Positions 26,389 to 34,682 of a DNA stretch of 64,000 nucleotides are shown in pieces. The stretch's first letter is position 1; each line of letters opens with the position of its first letter. The notes below the pieces were generated by a model, which saw nothing but the letters and a program-made list of their open reading frames with translations, ran no database searches and had not been told where the DNA came from. This DNA is from CAZHJG01 sp964533425 (GTDB lineage: Bacteria; Patescibacteriota; Saccharimonadia; Saccharimonadales; UBA4665), in contig CAZHJG010000001.1 of NCBI GenBank assembly GCA_964533425.1, positions 1-64,000 on the forward strand. The letters run 5' to 3'. Made by a program: the position numbers and the translations under genes.

Positions 26389-27523
26389 GCTCAAAATCGG
26401 GCTGGTACTCGATACTTCGCTGGACCCGAACGACGGTGTGCAGCAGTACGTTATCACGGTCGGTGAGTGGTTGCGTGGCCAGGGCCACGACGTGCATTAC
26501 TTGGTTGGTGAAACCAAGCAGCGGGACTTGCCAAACGTGCACAGTCTGGCACGTAATATCGGGGTTCGTTTCAATGGCAATCGCACCACGGTACCTTTGC
26601 CGACCAGCCGCCGGCGACTCAAAGCTTTTCTATGCCAGGAGAACTTTGATGTGCTGCACGTCCAAATTCCGCACAGCCCGTTCATGGCCCAGCCGCTTAT
26701 TCTTTCAGCAGGCGCTGGCACGGCCGTCATTGGCACTTTTCACATTGCCCCATACAGTTCGCTGGTCACAGCGGCCAACCGCTTGCTGGGCTATTGGCTG
26801 AAGCCCTCGCTGCGACGCTTTGATGAAATAGTCAGCGTTTCGCCGGCCGCCGCTGACTTTGCGCAGTCCACCTTTGGCGTCAAAACACGCATACTACCGA
26901 ATGCTATTGATTACCAACGGTTTCACGCCGCCAAACCTTTTCCGGAATACGCTGATACTACGCCAACCATCCTATTTTTAGGTCGTTTGGTGCCGCGTAA
27001 AGGTTGTCGTCTGCTCCTGGAGGCGGTGGCTGAGCTGGCGGCCGATCCGGAAGTACCCGCGTTTCGGGTGCTTGTTTGCGGCGGCGGCCCCCTGGAGGCT
27101 GAGCTACGACAGTTCATCACCCAGCACCAACTGGAAGATGTGGTGACCATGGCCGGTTTTGTCAGCGAGGCAGATAAGCCACGTTACTATGCTTCGGCGG
27201 ACATTTCGGTTTTCCCAAGCAGGGGCGGCGAGAGCTTTGGTATCGTGCTTTTGGAGGCGATGGCCAGTGGTCGGGCAGCGGTGCTGGCTGGTGATAACCC
27301 GGGATATCGCTCGGTACTACAGCCGCGACCGGAGTTGCTCTTCGACCCAAATGACACTAAAGCTTTAGCCGTCAAGCTGCGTGAGTACCTGCTCGACGTG
27401 GATGCCCGGAAACGCGCGCAGGGCTGGGCTGCTGGTTACGCCAGCACGTACGATGTGACCCGCGTCGGCGACGAACTGCTAGCGCTCTACCGGCAAGCCT
27501 TGCGTAAACGCGCAAAGCCATAG
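26372..27523 (+). CDS. GT4 glycosyltransferase (second of a tandem pair)
   Basis: A 383-aa GT-B enzyme with GLVLDTSLDPNDGVQQYVIT at the N-terminus and ILFLGRLVPRKGCRLLLEAV, RVLVCGGGPLEAEL and GESFGIVLLEAMASG in the donor domain. The start ATG at 26372 (MAADPKLKIG) is preferred to the longer frame, because it gives the standard N-terminal strand and overlaps the preceding gene by only 17 bases. The two enzymes probably act in sequence on the same lipid or polymer acceptor. Confidence 0.9.
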   Translation: MAADPKLKIGLVLDTSLDPNDGVQQYVITVGEWLRGQGHDVHYLVGETKQRDLPNVHSLARNIGVRFNGNRTTVPLPTSRRRLKAFLCQENFDVLHVQIPHSPFMAQPLILSAGAGTAVIGTFHIAPYSSLVTAANRLLGYWLKPSLRRFDEIVSVSPAAADFAQSTFGVKTRILPNAIDYQRFHAAKPFPEYADTTPTILFLGRLVPRKGCRLLLEAVAELAADPEVPAFRVLVCGGGPLEAELRQFITQHQLEDVVTMAGFVSEADKPRYYASADISVFPSRGGESFGIVLLEAMASGRAAVLAGDNPGYRSVLQPRPELLFDPNDTKALAVKLREYLLDVDARKRAQGWAAGYASTYDVTRVGDELLALYRQALRKRAKP

Positions 27524-27535
27524 ATAATCTTAGCT

Positions 27536-28660
27536 ATGGTGTACTTTCGAAAGAAAAACAAGGATAGCCTGCCCGAAGTCGCCCTAACTATTTCGTTTCA
27601 AACCTATGTTCGGCTGGCGCTCCTGGTTATAGCCACCATCACCTTGCTGGCAGCGGTGCACAAGGCGGCGCACGCCTTGTTGCTGATTTTCGCAGCCTTC
27701 TTCCTGGCTCTGGCTCTGAACGCCCCAGTGTACTGGCTGAGCAAGCAGCTGCCCGGTAAGCGGCGTGGCAGCCGTTCACTGGCTACTACCCTGTCCTTTT
27801 TGATTGTTGTGCTCTTGCTTGGCGCCTTTTTAGCTGGCATCGTTCCACCACTAGTTCGCCAGACCAATAGCTTCATCCATGCCGCACCTGCCCTGGTACG
27901 AGATTTTCGGGGACAAGACAGCGCCACCGGTAAGTTTATTCGCCGGTATCATCTGCAAAACGAGGTCAACAGCGTTTCAGACCAGTTATCGGAACGGCTT
28001 AAGCACGCCGGCGGCCAGGCGTTTTCAACTGTCGAAAGGGTTGGCAGTAGTATCTTTGCGCTGGTGAGCGTTTTGGTGCTTACCTTCATGATGCTAGTCG
28101 AAGGTCCGCGTTGGCTGGCCTTTGCCAGGGATGTCGTGCCTGACCGGCACCATTCCAGGGCCGATCGCTTGGCCAATGATATGTATCGGGTCATCAAGGG
28201 TTTCGTGAACGGCCAAGTGACGCTGGCGGCGCTGGCCGCAGTGCTCATCATGCCGGCTGTTCTACTGCTGCACATCAGCTATCCAGCGGCCATAATGGTG
28301 GTTATTTTTATCTGCGGCTTGATACCTATGGTTGGACACACCATTGGCGCTATTATCGTGACGCTTGTGGCGCTCTTCCATTCGACGTCAGCAGCCATCA
28401 TTATTTTGGCGTACTACATCCTCTATCAGCAGCTGGAAAATTACCTCATTCAGCCGCGCATCCAGGCTAATTCCACCAATATGTCACCACTGCTGGTCTT
28501 CTCGTCTGTGCTGGTCGGCGTCAGCTTTGGTGGACTGTTTGGCGGCCTAGTAGCCATTCCGGGCGCCGGTTGCTTGCGCATTCTTGTTCTGGAGTACCTG
28601 CGCATTCACCGTATCATTGATGAACCCCAGTTTGAAAAGATTACAACCGAAACCAAATAG
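27536..28660 (+). CDS. AI-2E family (UPF0118/PerM) transporter-like protein
   Basis: A 374-aa membrane protein with two N-terminal helices, a cytoplasmic helical region (residues about 110-175) and five or six C-terminal helices including VIFICGLIPMVGHTIGAIIV and the block YILYQQLENYLIQPRIQANS that identifies this family. Members export diverse small molecules or act as Na+/H+ antiporters; the AI-2 name should not be taken literally. It ends the GT4 run, and its 3' end overlaps convergent cysS by 20 bases. Confidence 0.9.
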   Translation: MVYFRKKNKDSLPEVALTISFQTYVRLALLVIATITLLAAVHKAAHALLLIFAAFFLALALNAPVYWLSKQLPGKRRGSRSLATTLSFLIVVLLLGAFLAGIVPPLVRQTNSFIHAAPALVRDFRGQDSATGKFIRRYHLQNEVNSVSDQLSERLKHAGGQAFSTVERVGSSIFALVSVLVLTFMMLVEGPRWLAFARDVVPDRHHSRADRLANDMYRVIKGFVNGQVTLAALAAVLIMPAVLLLHISYPAAIMVVIFICGLIPMVGHTIGAIIVTLVALFHSTSAAIIILAYYILYQQLENYLIQPRIQANSTNMSPLLVFSSVLVGVSFGGLFGGLVAIPGAGCLRILVLEYLRIHRIIDEPQFEKITTETK

Positions 28661-30053
28661 CCCCGTGTGGTGTGTCACGCAGACCAATCCCCTGCTCAGC
28701 TAATGTGTCGCGTAATTCATCCGACTTCGGCCAATCCTGGGCGGCTCTGGCCTCGGCCCGAGCTTCAATTAGCTGCTTTTGATCAGCTGTAATGTCTGGT
28801 ACCTGTGACAGGCTAAGCCCGGTCACTTCATCAACGAAACGCAGAAAAGCTTTCAGGTGTGGCAAGGTGTTTTGATCCACATTGCGGAGGACTGCTTGCT
28901 CTGAGATCTCGCTGAGTTCATACAACAGGGCCGGTGTCTTTAAATCGTCGAGAAGCGCTTCCTCCATAGCTGTTTTAGCGGTTGCCAGTTCCCCGTCCTG
29001 CAGAAGGTGCCGGGCTTCGTCGTAGACAACGGTTTGATGCCGGAGGGCTGCAAACGCCTGGTAGCCCTTAAGCCGGTTTTGGGCTGCTTCCAGACTATCC
29101 CAACTGAACGTTGACTGGCTTCGATAGTGCGATTCTAGGACGTGCAAGCGCAATGCTTCGGGAGCATAGCCCCGTTCAGCGATCTCTTGCAGCCGAATGC
29201 CGTTCCCGAGCGATTTCGATATCTTCTCGCCATTTACCATGACATGATTGCTATGCAGCCAATAGTTGGCAAATCGCTTGCCGGTGGCGGCTTCGCTCTG
29301 GGCGATTTCGTTGGTGTGGTGCACCGGAACGTGGTCGATGCCACCGGTGTGGATGTCTAGGGTTTCACCGAGGTATTTCATGCTCATCGCCGAGCACTCA
29401 ATGTGCCAACCCGGAAAGCCTTTGCCCCACGGGCTGTCCCACTCCATGTCGCGCTGTCGGTCTTTGGGCGAAAATTTCCAAAGCGCGAAATCCCACGGAT
29501 TACGCTTTTGCGGGTTTACCGAGACACGCACGCCAGCCTGTTGCTCGTCAAGGTCAAGCTGGGCAAAACTACCGTAGCCTTCAAATTTACTCGTATCATA
29601 ATAGACGCCGTCATCAATGACATAGGTGAACCCCTTATGCTCAAGCTGCCCAATAAGTTCTATTTGCTCTTTGATATGCTCGGTTGCCTTAACAATATGA
29701 TTGGGTTGGCTCATATTGAGCGCCCGCAGGCCTGCTAAAAAGTCTTGGGTGTAGAATTCGGCAACTTCCCAAGCGGTTTTGCCCTCGCGCTCAGCGCCCT
29801 TTTCCAGCTTATCTTCGCCTTCGTCGGCATCACTTGTCAGGTGGCCTACATCGGTGATGTTCATAACCCAGTTGGTCTTTAAACCTGCGGCGTGCAGGGC
29901 CCGGATCAAGGTATCCATACGAATGTACGTAAACCAGTGACCCACATGCGTATAGTCGTACACCGTCGGCCCGCAGGTGTAGACCGTCACCTCATCCGGA
30001 TGCTGCGGCTGGAGCTCCTCAACCTGTCGCGTAAGCGTGTTGTACAGCTGCAT
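28641..30053 (-). CDS. cysS: Cysteinyl-tRNA synthetase
   Basis: A 470-aa class I synthetase. Motifs: CGPTVYDYTHVGHW with the zinc ligand Cys27 and a HIGH-type signature (HVGH), HIECSAMS, HTGGIDHVPVHHTNEIAQSE with the remaining zinc ligands, and KISKSLGN (KMSKS). Domain order and length match the bacterial enzyme. The start overlaps the stop of the DHH gene by one base (TAATG). Confidence 0.98.
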   Translation of the reverse strand: MQLYNTLTRQVEELQPQHPDEVTVYTCGPTVYDYTHVGHWFTYIRMDTLIRALHAAGLKTNWVMNITDVGHLTSDADEGEDKLEKGAEREGKTAWEVAEFYTQDFLAGLRALNMSQPNHIVKATEHIKEQIELIGQLEHKGFTYVIDDGVYYDTSKFEGYGSFAQLDLDEQQAGVRVSVNPQKRNPWDFALWKFSPKDRQRDMEWDSPWGKGFPGWHIECSAMSMKYLGETLDIHTGGIDHVPVHHTNEIAQSEAATGKRFANYWLHSNHVMVNGEKISKSLGNGIRLQEIAERGYAPEALRLHVLESHYRSQSTFSWDSLEAAQNRLKGYQAFAALRHQTVVYDEARHLLQDGELATAKTAMEEALLDDLKTPALLYELSEISEQAVLRNVDQNTLPHLKAFLRFVDEVTGLSLSQVPDITADQKQLIEARAEARAAQDWPKSDELRDTLAEQGIGLRDTPHGAIWFRL

Positions 30054-31072
30054 TATGACTTAGACTCCAGCTTATCGAGTAACTGCTGAGCAAAGGCTAG
30101 GCAGTCGGTCTTAACTTCGTCAAACGGTCGGCTCCCGACTACTTTAAAACCACTGGCAAAGGCATGGCCGCCGCCGCCCATGTGCTCGGCTAATTCGGCG
30201 GCTATGCTCGCGCCGGGATTGGCGCGAATGGCCCCGGTGATTTTGCCGTCGTCGTAGTGTTTGAAAACAATCGCCACTTGGACACCCGCGGTTTGCAGCA
30301 TGTCGCCTTGAATAAGTGGCGCTGGGTTGTAGAGGGGGCTGTATTCGTTGATCTCCGTTTGCGGAACGGTGACACTGGCCAGCTTGCCGTCGTCGCTAAA
30401 CTCCGTGCGGCTGATCAGCTGGGCCTTGTACCGATATATTGCCGGCTGCATCTTGCCGAATTCCCGGCGTAGCTCTTCCAGCTGCGGCCGGTCAACACCG
30501 TGGTCAATAAAGTCCGCCATAATGCGATAGGTGTCGGCAGAAGCCAGCTGGTTGGTTAAGCCTTGGGTGTCGCCTAAGATTGAACTCATCAAGTAGACTT
30601 GGGCGGCAGGCGGAACTGGCCACTGCAGCTGCTGGGCCAGGAGCCAGATCAGCTCGCCAGTCGAGGCCCGCGTGTGGTCATTAATAATGACAGTAGCGAA
30701 CGGCACGCTGTTCTCCACGATTTCGTGATGATCCAGCACAACGCACGGACGGGCAGCTAACCACCCCTGTTGGCCGCTATCCGCCAGTTTCTCAAACAGC
30801 GTCATGGTGGAAGCGTCCACAATGATACTGGCGTCGAACTTCGCCGGCAGGTCTTTTTGCACCCGATCCCAGCCGCTCAAATACCGGAGATAGGTTGGCA
30901 TATCCGTTGCTCCGTACAGATACGGTTCTTTGCCCATTTCGCCCAGCAGGTTCTCTAGCGCCAGGGCGCTGCCCAGGCTGTCGGCATCGGGATTATCAGC
31001 TTGGACGATGACTATTTTATGGGCTTCGTCAACAATTTTCCGGATTTGGGCGGCTTCAGGATAATCGCTCAT
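30053..31072 (-). CDS. DHH-family phosphoesterase (NrnA/oligoribonuclease-like)
   Basis: A 339-aa DHH-DHHA1 enzyme with VQADNPDADSLGSALAL, VVLDHHEIVENSV and the C-terminal GGGGHAFASGFKV that contacts substrate. NrnA proteins degrade nanoRNA and pAp or cyclic-dinucleotide products; which of these applies here is not decidable. It sits in an operon with cysS downstream (one-base overlap) and recR/ybaB upstream. Confidence 0.9.
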   Translation of the reverse strand: MSDYPEAAQIRKIVDEAHKIVIVQADNPDADSLGSALALENLLGEMGKEPYLYGATDMPTYLRYLSGWDRVQKDLPAKFDASIIVDASTMTLFEKLADSGQQGWLAARPCVVLDHHEIVENSVPFATVIINDHTRASTGELIWLLAQQLQWPVPPAAQVYLMSSILGDTQGLTNQLASADTYRIMADFIDHGVDRPQLEELRREFGKMQPAIYRYKAQLISRTEFSDDGKLASVTVPQTEINEYSPLYNPAPLIQGDMLQTAGVQVAIVFKHYDDGKITGAIRANPGASIAAELAEHMGGGGHAFASGFKVVGSRPFDEVKTDCLAFAQQLLDKLESKS

Positions 31073-31112
31073 GACACTAGTATAGAGGACAGCTCCGCTT
31101 CAGAACACCTCT

Positions 31113-31718
31113 TTAAAGGGCCTGGCGACCTTCTAGGGCGCGGCCAAGGGTAATTTGATCGGCATATTCCAGATCAACACCAATGGGCAGGCCGCGCGCC
31201 AGACGAGTGATTTTGACTTTACGGTCACCGATCTGCTGCTGAATATATAGGGCCGTGGATTCGCCCTCAACGCTGGCATTGGTGGCCAGAATAATCTCTG
31301 TAACTTTGTCATTATCAATACGCTTAGCCAGTTCCTGCACGTGCAGTTGCTCCGGTCCAACGCCGTCGATCGGCGAGATCAGGCCGCCCAACACATGATA
31401 GGTGCCATGAAATTGCCCGGTTTTTTCTAGAGCCACCAGGTCAAAGGGTTCGGCCACCACGGCCACGGTTTTTTTGTCGCGGCGGGGGTCTGTATATAAA
31501 TCTGATACATCCTGTCCAGCGGGAACCAGGGCAAACGTCACCTTGCAGTAGCCAAAGCCCTCACGTAAGGCTTCCAGGGCGGCTGCTAGCTTATGCGGCG
31601 CGTCGCCACCATGCTTGGCCAGGTAATACGCGTAGCGCTCAGCGGTGCGCGGCCCAACACCGGGTAGCAACCCGAAAGCGTCTATCAAATCGGTCAGAGC
31701 TGGCGGCAGTACTTGCAT
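31113..31718 (-). CDS. recR: Recombination protein RecR (zinc finger degenerate)
   Basis: A 201-aa RecR: helix-hairpin-helix LLPGVGPRTAERYAYYLAKH, Toprim domain with VVAEPFDLVALEKTG, YHVLGGLISPIDGVGPEQLH and EIILATNASVEGESTA, and a C-terminal Walker-B-like tail. RecR with RecFO loads RecA at gaps. The normal Cys4 zinc module between the two domains is lost: the segment reads YCKVTFALVPAGQDVSDLYT before DPRRD, with only the first cysteine left. ybaB precedes it directly, as in many bacteria. Confidence 0.95.
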   Translation of the reverse strand: MQVLPPALTDLIDAFGLLPGVGPRTAERYAYYLAKHGGDAPHKLAAALEALREGFGYCKVTFALVPAGQDVSDLYTDPRRDKKTVAVVAEPFDLVALEKTGQFHGTYHVLGGLISPIDGVGPEQLHVQELAKRIDNDKVTEIILATNASVEGESTALYIQQQIGDRKVKITRLARGLPIGVDLEYADQITLGRALEGRQAL

Positions 31719-31727
31719 GCGTGCTAT

Positions 31728-32021
31728 TTATAGGCCAAGATTGCCCAGAGCGCCCATCATAGGCTGCATTTTTTCGGCGGCAATACGCTGGCTTTCGGCA
31801 ATGGCTTCCTTGACCGCATCCTCAACCCAGCGCTCTAGTTCACCGATGTCATCAAGGTCAACGGCCTCAGGGTCAATGTGGACTTTTTTGAGCTTCTGTT
31901 CACCGGTGATCTCAACTTTTACGGCGCCATCACCTTTTTCGACGCTAATAATCTGGTTTTGCAATTCTTTCTGGATTTTCTTGACGCGCATCAGCATCTT
32001 GGCTTGGTCGAATCGACTCAT
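31728..32021 (-). CDS. ybaB: YbaB/EbfC nucleoid-associated protein
   Basis: A 97-aa protein with an N-terminal helix (FDQAKMLMRVKKIQKELQNQ), a central beta sheet (VKVEITGEQKLKKVHIDPEA) and a C-terminal helix typical of YbaB dimers, which bind DNA. GGAGG precedes the ATG. It lies 10 bases upstream of recR, an arrangement conserved in bacteria. Confidence 0.93.
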   Translation of the reverse strand: MSRFDQAKMLMRVKKIQKELQNQIISVEKGDGAVKVEITGEQKLKKVHIDPEAVDLDDIGELERWVEDAVKEAIAESQRIAAEKMQPMMGALGNLGL

Positions 32022-32054
32022 TATGTTTCCTCCCTTTTCTCCAGTATACCAGCG

Positions 32055-33242
32055 TTAGCGTCGGTAGCGAAAGGTCACAACTGTGGTCTGGTTATGCGGC
32101 CAGGCCACAAAATACGCCCGCAGATTGTACAAGCAGCTGAGTGCAATTGCCAGAACAACTAAGCTCAGTCCGAACCCGCGAGCCAAGGGGTTAAGCGGAA
32201 ACACGCGCATCCAGCGGTGCAACAAGTAGGCTAGACCGGTGGCGACCGCCACATACACCAAAGGAACGAGCACACTCAACCCCACAGGGCCGCCCAGCGC
32301 TACCAAAATGGCGCCAAGCAGAAAAAAGCTGGCCAGCAGCTGGCTGCGGGGGGCACTCGGTCGCGTTGCATAGACATATATGCCGAGCAGCGCACAGGCT
32401 AAGGTGAAGACATCCAGGAGCGGTATGCGCCCCAGCCACAACGTCGGGTACTGCGGACCACGCAAAAACAGGTGCACAAAGACCGCTGCCAACTGTTTCA
32501 GCAAGGTCAGGGGGGCGGCCAGATGATCGGGTAATCCAGCCCAAGTACGGAGCACGTTCAGATGCTGCAGCCTGAGGATAAGCAAAGGCAGCCACACCAA
32601 ATAGCACAGCCCGTACAACACGCGCTGCCAGATCTTATTGAAGTGTTGCCAGCCGTCGCCCAAGGCTCCCCGGATCCAAAAAATCTCCAGCAGTACCAAC
32701 CAGATCAAGCCGGGGATATACAGGAATAAACCAAACAGTAAGGCGCTGCCGTAAAATACCACGGCCCGAGTTGGCGCTCGCTGCAAGGCAGAATATATCA
32801 GCAGCAGCGTCACAGACGCCCACAGGTACAGTACGTCAAAGCTGGCCAAGCGGCTCACATGGAGCGTCCAAGCGCTAGTCGCAAATAAGCAAGTGGCCAG
32901 GAAAGCTGTTCGCCGATTGTGCCACAAGTTGACCAGTACAGCGAAGCTAATGATCGTCAGGCCACCAAACGCGACGTTGGCTACGCGTGTTAGCGTCTGG
33001 CCGTGGGGTGTAAACAGGAAAAACACCACGGAGCGGAGGAGGTTGAGCGGCAAATATAAGGGCTGGTGATAGAGGCCGTGCCAACCCAATGGCGTGTTGG
33101 CAATTGTTTGCTCCCCAGAGCTCAGGCCGCCAGTTAGGGATCCCAGACGATAGATTAATAAGCCGCCAAGGAGCGCCAGGCCGGCGATCACTGCAGCCAG
33201 CTGACGCCGGTTCTCAGAGACATAACGGCGAAAACTCTTCAT
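32055..33242 (-). CDS. GT-C-like polytopic membrane protein
   Basis: A 395-aa protein with about ten membrane helices of the PMT/ArnT (GT39-like) style; WTLHVSRLASFDVLYLW after the third helix recalls the R-x-x-x-x-D region of these transferases, but the N-terminal acidic pair (here LSSGEQ) is weaker than usual. The start at 33242 is chosen over the longer frame because a TATAAT (33258-33253) ends 10 bases before it, so upstream codons would not be transcribed. Acceptor unknown. It lies between dnaB and ybaB on the same strand. Confidence 0.65.
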   Translation of the reverse strand: MKSFRRYVSENRRQLAAVIAGLALLGGLLIYRLGSLTGGLSSGEQTIANTPLGWHGLYHQPLYLPLNLLRSVVFFLFTPHGQTLTRVANVAFGGLTIISFAVLVNLWHNRRTAFLATCLFATSAWTLHVSRLASFDVLYLWASVTLLLIYSALQRAPTRAVVFYGSALLFGLFLYIPGLIWLVLLEIFWIRGALGDGWQHFNKIWQRVLYGLCYLVWLPLLILRLQHLNVLRTWAGLPDHLAAPLTLLKQLAAVFVHLFLRGPQYPTLWLGRIPLLDVFTLACALLGIYVYATRPSAPRSQLLASFFLLGAILVALGGPVGLSVLVPLVYVAVATGLAYLLHRWMRVFPLNPLARGFGLSLVVLAIALSCLYNLRAYFVAWPHNQTTVVTFRYRR

Positions 33243-33252
33243 GCTTACGGCT

Positions 33253-33258
33253 ATTATA
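33253..33258 (-). promoter_or_regulatory. -10 box giving a nearly leaderless mRNA
   Basis: On the minus strand TATAAT is followed by 10 bases and then the ATG at 33242. The expected transcription start is about 4 bases before the codon. No clear -35 is visible; the box falls between dnaB and the membrane-protein gene. Confidence 0.45.
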
Positions 33259-33289
33259 CCGTGCTTTGCCTTATTTGGGACAGCGTTCA

Positions 33290-34657
33290 CTAGCCCGCAA
33301 ACGGGTCGCTGTGATGGGTGTCAATCTGACTAAAGCGCTGATTTTCGCTTTCAAACCGTAGTTCAACTCCCCCCGTGGGGCCGTTACGGTGCTTCTTGAT
33401 GAGAATGTCGGCAAGGTTCTTGCGATCAGTTTCGGGGTTGTACCATTCCTCCCGGTATATGAAGGCCACGACGTCAGCATCCTGTTCGATGGAGCCGGAT
33501 TCGCGTAGATCTGATAGCTGCGGAATCTGTGGATGCCGGCTTTCGACAGAACGACTGAGCTGGCTCAGAGCCAGTACCGGTACGTTTAGCTCGCGCGCTA
33601 CACCTTTGAGCCCTCGTGAGATTTCAGAAATTTCCAACACGCGATTGGCTTCACTGCCGAAGCGACTACCGCCGCTCATCAGCTGCAAATAGTCCACGAT
33701 AATCAAGCCTAAGGGACGTTGATGGGCTTCACGCCGCGCCTTAGTGCGCAAATCACTCACGGTAATGCCTGGTGTATCATCAATAAATATGGGTGCTTCG
33801 CTGAGCGTGCCCATGGCGCGGCCAATTTTTTCAAAATCAGCGTCGGTTAAGTTGCCAGTCCGCAGGGCCCAGGCATCGACGCCAGATTCCATCGAGAGCA
33901 ACCGGTCAACCAGCTGTTCTTTACTCATTTCCAAGCTAAAAATGAGCACGGGCTGCTGCGCATTAACGGCCACTTTATGGGCAAAGTTCAAAGCCAAAGC
34001 GGTTTTCCCCATAGATGGACGAGCCGCCAAAATGATCAGATCGGAGCGCTGAAAACCAGCCAATTTATCGTCAAGGTCCTTGAAGCCGGTCGGAATACCA
34101 CGGATCTTTTGCTTGTCCTTATGCAGCTCATCTAAACGATCAAAGCTTTCCGCCAAGATGGCTTCAAGACTTATAACGTTTTGCTTGATGTGCTGCTGAC
34201 TGACTTCAAACAGCTTGGTTTCAGCTTCTTCAATCAGTTCGCGCAGTTGCTTTGACTCGTCGTAGCCAAGCCCAACAATGTCTTTTGAAGCAGCTATGAG
34301 CCGCCGGCGCATGGCTTTTTGGGCCACAATGTCGGCGTACTGCTCAACATGGGTAGCGGTCGGCACGAAGTTGGTTAGCTCAGTCAGATAGGCTGGGCCG
34401 CCCACGCTCGCCAGATAGCCGTTATTACGCAGGCGATCGGCCAGCGTCAGAACGTCGATGGCTTCCCGACTCTCATACAGCTGCACGATGGCTTCGTAGA
34501 TGCGTTGATGCCGCGGTTCAAAGAAGTCGTTGACGGCAACGGTGTCAGCGATTTTAACGATGGCGTCACTGTCAATCAGCAAGGCCCCAAGCAGTGAAGC
34601 CTCGGCTTCAGTGTTCTGCGGCGGCTGTTGAGTAGTTTGCGTTGGTTCAGTGGCCAT
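33290..34657 (-). CDS. dnaB: Replicative DNA helicase DnaB
   Basis: A 455-aa helicase. N-terminal domain with QNTEAEASLLGALLIDSDAI; RecA-like domain with Walker A ILAARPSMGKTALALNFA, Walker B LGLIIVDYLQLM, QLSRSVESR and DLRESGSIEQDADVV. No intein is present. It follows dnaX on the same strand by 25 bases, so replication genes form one unit here. Confidence 0.98.
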   Translation of the reverse strand: MATEPTQTTQQPPQNTEAEASLLGALLIDSDAIVKIADTVAVNDFFEPRHQRIYEAIVQLYESREAIDVLTLADRLRNNGYLASVGGPAYLTELTNFVPTATHVEQYADIVAQKAMRRRLIAASKDIVGLGYDESKQLRELIEEAETKLFEVSQQHIKQNVISLEAILAESFDRLDELHKDKQKIRGIPTGFKDLDDKLAGFQRSDLIILAARPSMGKTALALNFAHKVAVNAQQPVLIFSLEMSKEQLVDRLLSMESGVDAWALRTGNLTDADFEKIGRAMGTLSEAPIFIDDTPGITVSDLRTKARREAHQRPLGLIIVDYLQLMSGGSRFGSEANRVLEISEISRGLKGVARELNVPVLALSQLSRSVESRHPQIPQLSDLRESGSIEQDADVVAFIYREEWYNPETDRKNLADILIKKHRNGPTGGVELRFESENQRFSQIDTHHSDPFAG

Positions 34658-34682
34658 GAGTACGAACGAGCTCCCTTAGCGG

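Noticed and set aside
27536..28660. Autoinducer-2 export and quorum sensing from the AI-2E family gene.
   Set aside because: The family name is historical; most members have other or unknown substrates and no luxS is seen here.
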